Of a stretch of 64,000 nt of DNA, positions 58,132-64,000 are shown in pieces. Position 1 is the first letter of the stretch, and the number at the start of each line of letters is the position of its first letter. This DNA comes from Agromyces bracchium. Lineage in GTDB: Bacteria > Actinomycetota > Actinomycetes > Actinomycetales > Microbacteriaceae. The stretch lies in the NCBI RefSeq assembly GCF_009709675.1, contig NZ_WMLB01000019.1, positions 62,001 through 126,000 on the forward strand, written 5' to 3'. Below the pieces are notes generated by a model. It saw only the letters and a program-made list of their open reading frames with translations. It ran no database searches and was not told where the DNA came from. The translations under genes were made by a program, and so were the position numbers.

Positions 58132-60009
58132 TCACGGCGTGTACTGGAAGATGTACAACCCGCTGTCGCGGTCGGACGCGAGGATGTACTTCTCGCCGTC
58201 GATCTCGTGCACCTCGACGCCCCAGAAGTTGTTGCCGCCCTCCTCGATGTAGTGGCCGACCTCGGTCAGGCCGTCGTCGCGGTCGTACTCCACCACGCGG
58301 AAGCCTGCGGCGTAGTACGAGATGTAGGCGAGGTTGGTGTCGGGGTCGGTCGCGACCTCGTGCACCGACAGGTCTCCGTAGCCCGACGCGTACGTGGCGT
58401 CCTGGCTCTCGGGGACGTAGTACTGGTCGAGGTCCTCCATGGTCTCGGCGTCGTACAGGTGCACGTAGCCCCAGCCGTCGAACACCGCGCTCACGTCGAC
58501 CGCCTTGCCGGGGTCGCCCACTGCGAGGGGCACGGCGTAGGGCGTGCCGGTGCCACAGGTGTAGTCACCGGGAACGCCGCCCGTCAGGATCCGGAACCCG
58601 TCGGTCCGCGAGGCGAACACGGCCGGGATCCCGGCGTCGACGAGCATCGACACGAGGGCGTCGCAGTTGCCCGCGAGATCCGAGTTGAAGACGATCGCGC
58701 CGGCGTAGCCGGCGGCCTCGACGTTCGTCACCTTCTCGGTGAACGAGCAGGTGCCGCGCTCGATGACGGCGACCGTGGCCCCGTCGGGCTTCGGCATCGT
58801 CATGCCCGTGCAGGCGAGCCCGACGAAGCGGGTGTCGCCGGCGAGACTCTGCTCGGGCGAGATCTGCGGCACGTCGGAACCCTGGATCGCGGTGAACTCG
58901 CCGCCGCCCTCGATCTCGGCCACCACTCGGTACGGATCGAAGTCCTCGTCGGTCGCGATGACGAACTCGCGGTCGTTGGTGAACTCGGCCTGGTGGGCGT
59001 TGCCCTCGGGCGTGATGTATTGCGTCTCCTGCGCAGGGTCCGCCTCGGTCACCTCGACACGCACGGGGTCGAACTCGGCGAAGTCCGTGTCATCCATGAA
59101 GACGGGGTTGGCCGGATTGTTCACGTTGAGCTTGATGTAGCCGCCGTCCCAGTACGAGAGCAACATCACCATGTCGTCGCCGACCTGCTCGACGACCATG
59201 TCGTGGAGGAAGGTCGCGTCGCCGTGCACCTGACCCAGCGGCTGCGCCGATTCGTCGGTCAGGTCGGTTTCGGAGATCAGCTTGGGCCGCGCGGGGTTCG
59301 AGATGTCGAAGATGTCGACGTCGGTCGTCTCCTCGTTGTCGACCTGCACCGCGTACGCCTTGTCGCCGTCGGCCCACATTCGCACCGAGTGCACCTCGTT
59401 GGACTTCGTCTGCGCGTTGCCCTTGTTCGAGAAGTCGCCCCAGCCCTCGACGAGCTTCACCGGCTCGAGCGGGTTCGTGACGTCGAAGAGCGACATGCCG
59501 CCGATGCCCTTCGTCTCGCCCGGGCAGACCTCGTTCTGGAAGGCGAGGACGTCACCCGTGAACTGCGGGGTGTCGATGTGCATGACCTGCGAGCCCTCGC
59601 CGCTGAACGTGCCCCGGTGGCTCGGGATCCGGTTGACGAGTTCGGGTGCGGTCGGGTCCGAGATGTCGACGATGTAGACGCCGCCGCGGTCGCAGTCCGG
59701 CTCCCAGAACGCGGTGAGGTAGGCGTAGTTCCCGAACGCCGACACGTCGGCGATGCGACCCGGCTCCTCCTCGTCCGCGAAGAGATCGAGATTGCTGATC
59801 TTGAGCACGTTGTCCTCGGAGGCCGGCAGGTGGCCTTCCTCCTCGCCGTGCTGCTGGTCGTTCGAGTGGTGACCGTGGGTCTCCTTGCCGGAGTCCAGGA
59901 CGCCGTCGTCGAACACCGGCTCATCGTGTGCGAGCACCGGTCCGGCGCCGAGCAGGAGTGCTCCTGCAGCGACGATGGCCGTGCCCGCGAGTGTGGCGCT
60001 TCGTTTCAT
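58132..60009 (-). CDS. Secreted LVIVD-repeat beta-propeller protein with an inserted PA domain
   Basis: A 625-residue exported protein. The signal peptide (MKRSATLAGTAIVAAGALLL) ends near VLA-HDEP (residue 27). A His/Glu-rich stretch follows (GKETHGHHSNDQQHGEEEGH). Then LVIVD-type repeats form a probable propeller: YLTAFWEPDCDRGGVYIVDI, MSLFDVTNPLEPVKLVEG, VDIFDISNPARPKLISET, YIKLNVNNPANPVFMDD. At about residues 380-480 lies a PA (protease-associated) domain (VAVIERGTCSFTEKVTNVEA, AGAIVFNS). A final propeller part ends YILASDRDSGLYIFQYTP. There is no LPXTG or membrane anchor. Ligand unknown; the His-rich start could bind metal. A ribosome-binding site (AGGAGA) precedes ATG 60009. Confidence 0.85.
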   Translation of the reverse strand: MKRSATLAGTAIVAAGALLLGAGPVLAHDEPVFDDGVLDSGKETHGHHSNDQQHGEEEGHLPASEDNVLKISNLDLFADEEEPGRIADVSAFGNYAYLTAFWEPDCDRGGVYIVDISDPTAPELVNRIPSHRGTFSGEGSQVMHIDTPQFTGDVLAFQNEVCPGETKGIGGMSLFDVTNPLEPVKLVEGWGDFSNKGNAQTKSNEVHSVRMWADGDKAYAVQVDNEETTDVDIFDISNPARPKLISETDLTDESAQPLGQVHGDATFLHDMVVEQVGDDMVMLLSYWDGGYIKLNVNNPANPVFMDDTDFAEFDPVRVEVTEADPAQETQYITPEGNAHQAEFTNDREFVIATDEDFDPYRVVAEIEGGGEFTAIQGSDVPQISPEQSLAGDTRFVGLACTGMTMPKPDGATVAVIERGTCSFTEKVTNVEAAGYAGAIVFNSDLAGNCDALVSMLVDAGIPAVFASRTDGFRILTGGVPGDYTCGTGTPYAVPLAVGDPGKAVDVSAVFDGWGYVHLYDAETMEDLDQYYVPESQDATYASGYGDLSVHEVATDPDTNLAYISYYAAGFRVVEYDRDDGLTEVGHYIEEGGNNFWGVEVHEIDGEKYILASDRDSGLYIFQYTP

Positions 60010-60147
60010 GTTGAAGGCTTCTCCTCTGCTGGGAATGCAGTTCGCCCGGGCAGGCGATGTGCCGGAGTCAACCAGAACGGGTGTCCCCGAAACTAGGGGG
60101 GTCGGCCGACGACGCAAGATACGTGCGCACGACGCGAGGAATCGTCA

Positions 60148-61878
60148 TTACCGGACGTCGTCGTCCGGTACTTCGGAGACTCGGACGGCGCGGTCGACGG
60201 CCCCGGCCGGCGCACCGGTGTGCGAGATCAGGACAACGCTCCGATTGCGTCCGGCCGCCCCGAGGAGGTCGCGGAGCAGCGCGTCGGCCTGCGCCGGGTC
60301 GACGCTCGCCGTCGGCTCGTCGAGCACGAGCACCGGGAAGTCGGCGAGCATGGCCCTCGCGAGCGCGATGCGCTGGGCCTGGCCCCCGGAGACGAGGGCG
60401 CCGCGCTCGCCGACGCGGGCATCGAGCCCGCCGCGTTCCGCGGCCCACTCCCCGAGGCCGACCCGATCGAGCACGTCGAGCAGCTCCGCGTCGGTCGCGG
60501 TGTCGCGCGCGAAGACCAGGTTCTGTCGCAGGTCCTCGTCGAAGAGCCATGGCCGCTGCTCGACGAGCCCGACCGTGCGCCGCACGGCACGCGGATCGAG
60601 GTCGCGCGCCTCGACGCCGTCGAGTCGGTACGAGCCGCCGTACTCGAGGAAGCGGACGAGCACGTGCGCGAGCGTCGTCTTGCCCGCACCCGACGGACCG
60701 GTGACGAGCAGTCGCTCCCCCGGCTCGAGATCGAGGTCGAGCGGCGCGAGCGAGGGCCGGGCGGATGCCACGGCGCCATCCGTCACGTCGTCGCCCGCGA
60801 TGGCCGGCCACCGCGCACTCGCACCGCGGAGGCGGATCACGGGAACCGCTCGCGCGGCGGGCGTGCGGTCGTCCGATGCCTCGCCGCCGGCGACGGTCGA
60901 CCGCGCCGGGATCTCCGCCGGAACCGCCTCCGGGACGGCATCGGCCACCCGGCGCGCACTCGCGCGCACCACCCGGAGCGAACCGACGGCCACCGGGACC
61001 GCCGCGGCCACCTCGGCGATCGCGAGCGGAACGAGGCAGAGCACCGCGAACGTCGGTCCGTCGATGCGCCCGCCCTCGAGGAGCGGCTGCGCGGCGCCGA
61101 GACTCGCCGCCGCCGCGAAGGCCCCGACGGCGCTCATCGCGGCGGCCGCGAGCCCGACCGCCGACGCACGGGCCCGGGTCGCGCGTTCGAGTCGACGGCC
61201 GAGCGACCGGATCCGCTCGCGACCGGCGTCGGCCGCGTCGAACGCGACGAGCACGTCGAGGGCCTGCACGTGCTCGACGATCGCCGCCTGCAGCTCGCCG
61301 CGGAGCGGCGCGAGTCGCTCGTCCGCGCGCGCGGCGAGCACCGCCTGCGCGATCACGGCGCCCCCGACACCGAGCACGAGGACCGCGCCGACCGCCACGG
61401 CCGCGCCGGGCGCGAGCCACGCGAGCCCCACGAGCGCGGCGGCGAGCACGACGGTCGCGCTCGCGACGGGCTGCACGATCCGGAGCGACACGTTCTGCAG
61501 TTCGTCCACGTCGCCCACGAAGCGCGAGAGGAGGTCGCCGCGCCGCGAGGACGCGAGACCGTCGGGCGCGAGCGGGAGCATCCGCTCGAACACCCCGACC
61601 CGGATCTCGGCGAGCTGCCGGAACGCCGCGTCGTGGCCGGCGAGCCGCTCCAGGTAGCGGAACACCGCACGCCCGATCGCGAACGCGCGGACCCCGACGA
61701 CGCCGAGCGAGAGGAACAGGATGGGCGGCTGCTCGGCGGCGCGCGCGATGAGCCACGCGCTGGAGGCGAGCAGCGCGACGCTCGAGAGCCCGGCGAGCAC
61801 CCCGAGCAGCACCAACGGCAGGAGGCGGCGCACCGGCGGCAAGGCCTGCCGGAGGACGGAACGAGCACGATCAGGCAC
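60148..61878 (-). CDS. cydC: ABC exporter CydC for cytochrome bd assembly
   Basis: A 576-residue half-transporter with six helices (residues about 15-300) and a C-terminal ATPase domain: Walker A GPSGAGKTT, signature VSGGQAQRI, Walker B VLVLDEPTASVD and His switch ISHT. With CydD it exports thiols (cysteine, glutathione or mycothiol-type) needed to assemble cytochrome bd. A longer, low-complexity linker joins the two halves at about residues 305-365. It overlaps cydD by eight bases. Confidence 0.93.
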   Translation of the reverse strand: MPDRARSVLRQALPPVRRLLPLVLLGVLAGLSSVALLASSAWLIARAAEQPPILFLSLGVVGVRAFAIGRAVFRYLERLAGHDAAFRQLAEIRVGVFERMLPLAPDGLASSRRGDLLSRFVGDVDELQNVSLRIVQPVASATVVLAAALVGLAWLAPGAAVAVGAVLVLGVGGAVIAQAVLAARADERLAPLRGELQAAIVEHVQALDVLVAFDAADAGRERIRSLGRRLERATRARASAVGLAAAAMSAVGAFAAAASLGAAQPLLEGGRIDGPTFAVLCLVPLAIAEVAAAVPVAVGSLRVVRASARRVADAVPEAVPAEIPARSTVAGGEASDDRTPAARAVPVIRLRGASARWPAIAGDDVTDGAVASARPSLAPLDLDLEPGERLLVTGPSGAGKTTLAHVLVRFLEYGGSYRLDGVEARDLDPRAVRRTVGLVEQRPWLFDEDLRQNLVFARDTATDAELLDVLDRVGLGEWAAERGGLDARVGERGALVSGGQAQRIALARAMLADFPVLVLDEPTASVDPAQADALLRDLLGAAGRNRSVVLISHTGAPAGAVDRAVRVSEVPDDDVR

Positions 61879-63529
61879 GGACGACCTCCCTCAGCCGCAC
61901 GACGCGATCGGCCGCGTCGCCCAGCCCGCCGCGGTGGGTCGTGACGAGCACGATCCGGCCCGACCGCGCGAGTGACCGGAGCGCCACGGCCATCGCCCGT
62001 TCCCGCTCGGGATCGAGCGCCGACGTGGGCTCGTCGAGGAGGATGAGCGGGGCATCGGTCGCGAGCGCACGATGGACGGCCCGCGCGACGGCGACGCGTT
62101 GCGCCTGACCGCCCGAGAGTCCCGCACCGGACGGCCCGAGGCGCATCGACGCATGGACGTCGACGCCGCCGGCGTCGAGCGCCCGCACGAGCAGGTCCGG
62201 ATCGGCGTTCTCCGAGCCCAGGCGGATGTTCTCCGCGACCGTGCCCTCCACGAGCTGCGGCGACTGTCCCGCCCAGGCGACCAGCCGGCGCGTCCCGGCG
62301 CCGAGCGCGACGCCGTCGAGCGCGAGCTCGCCGGTGCGGTCGGCGAACCCGAGCATCGCGGCGAGCACCGAGGACTTCCCCGAGCCGCTCGCGCCGGTCA
62401 GCGCGACGAGCTCGCCGCGCGCGGCATCGAGGGCGAGCGGTGCGCAGACGGGCGCCCCGTCCCGGAGGACGACGAGGTCGCGCACCCGCAGGCCCTGCCC
62501 CGCGTCCGCTGCGCTCCGGTCGGCGTCGACGGATGCCGCGGCATCCGCCCGTCGCCCCGACGCGCTGGCCGCGGCGCCCGCAGGCGCGTCGTCGAGCAGG
62601 TCGAGCGCATCCCTCGAGGCCTCGAGCCCCGCCGTCGCGGAGTGGAACGCCGCGCCGACGTTCCGCACGGGCAGGAAGACGTCGGGCGCGAGGATCAGCG
62701 CGAACAGGCCGGGTGCGAACGCCATGTCGCCGGCGACCAGCCGCAGCCCGATCGAGACCGCGACGAGCGCGACCGAGAGGCTCCCGGCGAGTTCGAGCGT
62801 GAACCCCGAGAGGAAGGTCACCCGCAGCACCTTCATGGTGCTCGACCGGTACTCGTCGGTGACCGCTCGGATGCGACGCGCCTGCCGCTCGGCGCGGCCG
62901 AACACCATGAGCGTCGAGAGCCCCCCGAGCACTTCGAGGAACCCGCGCGAGAGCGCCTGCAGCCGATCCCACTGGCGGCGCTGCACGACCTCGGTCGCCA
63001 TGCCGATGAGCGCCATGAAGACCGGGATGAGCGGCAGCACGATGACGAGGATCAGGCCGGAGACCCAGTCCGCGGTCCAGACGGCCACGACGAGCACCGG
63101 CGTCGCGATCGCCGTCAGCACGAGCTGCGGGAGGTAGCGCCCGAAGTACTCGTCGAGCGCGTCGAGCCCCGGGCCCAGCAGCGTCGCGGCCCGAGCGGTC
63201 GTGACGCCCCGCCGCCCGGTCCGGTCCTCGAGTCGCGTCAGCAGCGCGTCGCGCAGCTCGGCCTTGACGCGCATCGCCCCGGCCGAGCCGAGCCACTCCC
63301 AGAGCCATCCCGAGAGCGCGCGAACGGATGCCGCGACCAGCAGCACGAGCGCGATCGTGCTCGCATCGCCCGGCAGCCCGCCCTCGATGAGGCCGACGAC
63401 GAGGGTCGACAGCGCCCACGCGAACGCGACCGTCGCCCCCGCCTGGAGCAGCGCGAGCGCGCCGCCCGCGGCCATGAATCCGCGTGCGGCGCGCGAGCGC
63501 CCGAGCAGCCTCGGATCGAGTGGTCGCAC
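61871..63529 (-). CDS. cydD: ABC exporter CydD for cytochrome bd assembly
   Basis: A 552-residue half-transporter. The membrane domain has GPGLDALDEYFGRYLPQLVL and GFLEVLGGLSTLMVFGRAER, both typical of CydD. ATPase: Walker A GASGSGKSS, signature LSGGQAQRV, Walker B LILLDEPTSALD and TTHR. The GTG start follows the cydB stop by one base. It heterodimerises with CydC. Confidence 0.94.
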   Translation of the reverse strand: MRPLDPRLLGRSRAARGFMAAGGALALLQAGATVAFAWALSTLVVGLIEGGLPGDASTIALVLLVAASVRALSGWLWEWLGSAGAMRVKAELRDALLTRLEDRTGRRGVTTARAATLLGPGLDALDEYFGRYLPQLVLTAIATPVLVVAVWTADWVSGLILVIVLPLIPVFMALIGMATEVVQRRQWDRLQALSRGFLEVLGGLSTLMVFGRAERQARRIRAVTDEYRSSTMKVLRVTFLSGFTLELAGSLSVALVAVSIGLRLVAGDMAFAPGLFALILAPDVFLPVRNVGAAFHSATAGLEASRDALDLLDDAPAGAAASASGRRADAAASVDADRSAADAGQGLRVRDLVVLRDGAPVCAPLALDAARGELVALTGASGSGKSSVLAAMLGFADRTGELALDGVALGAGTRRLVAWAGQSPQLVEGTVAENIRLGSENADPDLLVRALDAGGVDVHASMRLGPSGAGLSGGQAQRVAVARAVHRALATDAPLILLDEPTSALDPERERAMAVALRSLARSGRIVLVTTHRGGLGDAADRVVRLREVVRA

Positions 63530-63530
63530 G

Positions 63531-64000
63531 TCAGTGCGCTGCGGCGTCGATCGTCTGCCGCGTCACGCGCTTGCGGAACACCCAGTAGGTCCAGCCCTGG
63601 TAGGCGAGGATCAGCGGCAGGAAGATCAGCGCGGTCCAGCTCATGACCGTCAGCGTGTACGGCGTGCTCGACGCGTTCTCGATCGTGAGGCTGTTCGCGG
63701 GGTCGTTCGACGCGGGCATGACGTCGGGGAACAGCGCCGCGAACAGCGCGAACACGGCGGCGCCGATCGTCACGGCCATGAGCGTGAACGCGACCCGCTC
63801 GGCTCCGCGGCCGTTCGCGAGCCACGAGCCGACCAGCGCCAGCGCCGCGACCGCCGCCAGGCCCCAGAACCAGGCCGTGCCGTGCGCGAATCCGGTCCAC
63901 ACCAGGAAGGACGCCGCGACCACGATCGTGATGGCCCCGGCCCGCGTCGCGAGGCGCCGTGCGCGCTGCCGGATGTCGCCGTCGGTCTTGAGCGCGACGA
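63531..64000 (-). CDS. cydB: Cytochrome bd ubiquinol oxidase subunit II (partial, 5' end outside)
   Basis: The C-terminal 155 or so residues of CydB. Four transmembrane helices are visible, with NSLTIENASSTPYTLTVMSW and the end LILAYQGWTYWVFRKRVT, which is highly characteristic of CydB. Subunit II of the bd oxidase, which reduces oxygen with quinol at low oxygen or under stress. The frame runs past the right edge (ALKTDGDIRQRARRLATRAG at the boundary). cydA is expected further right. Confidence 0.93.
   Translation of the reverse strand, partial: VALKTDGDIRQRARRLATRAGAITIVVAASFLVWTGFAHGTAWFWGLAAVAALALVGSWLANGRGAERVAFTLMAVTIGAAVFALFAALFPDVMPASNDPANSLTIENASSTPYTLTVMSWTALIFLPLILAYQGWTYWVFRKRVTRQTIDAAAH

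Overview
The window is chromosomal DNA from a high-GC Gram-positive actinobacterium. Codon use, many GTG starts, frequent ATGA/GTGA start-stop overlaps, gene order (dusB-dgt-dnaG; recO-uppS; era-CorC/HlyC-ybeY-phoH-HIT-rsmE-dnaJ-hrcA-hemW-lepA; rpsT-holA-comEC-comEA-leuS; cydBDC) and a heavily repeated word, CGGATGCCGC, all point to the family Microbacteriaceae. Agromyces or a close relative is my best guess, from general resemblance only.

Layout. 1-2.55 kb: end of a probable transporter gene, two small unknown genes and dinB. 2.6-6.6 kb: an AT-richer, gene-poor island at a tRNA with a CAU anticodon. The 3' half of that tRNA is repeated twice to the left of the intact gene, as expected for old insertions at a tRNA attachment site. 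The island holds an intact IS481-type element inside a wrecked relative, a one-helix membrane protein and a small acidic repeat protein; no integrase remains. 6.6-10.9 kb: a glycosyltransferase, a DMT transporter, peptide deformylase, azlCD and tRNA-Asn. 10.9-18.4 kb: a 2-hydroxyacid dehydrogenase and a peptide-type ABC importer operon. The importer has a fused double ATPase plus a third ATPase that lacks two key catalytic residues. 18.6-24.8 kb: dnaG, dgt, dusB, a YbaK-type deacylase, a repeat-filled spacer and a DsbA-family oxidoreductase. 24.9-30 kb: uppS, recO, a nucleoside-diphosphate-sugar epimerase-like protein, a TRIC/UPF0126 channel and leuA. 30.1-34.3 kb: a two-component system and ABC exporter in one operon. 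34.4-46.4 kb: the housekeeping run from era to lepA, with twin DUF4870 genes and a DUF1990 gene. 46.5-49.1 kb: a second two-component system and a hydrolase. 49.2-56.5 kb: rpsT, holA, comEC, comEA, leuS. 56.6-64 kb: pabB, a secreted LVIVD-repeat protein with a PA domain, and cydC, cydD and the end of cydB.

Most of the window is ordinary backbone for translation, replication, RNA modification, envelope synthesis and respiration. The parts that deserve a second look are the tRNA island, the degenerate third ATPase, the SD-masking hairpin of the IS481 element, the secreted LVIVD-PA protein, the repeat-filled spacer at 23.7-24.1 kb and the over-represented word CGGATGCCGC. No CRISPR array, prophage, rRNA or clear defence system was seen.
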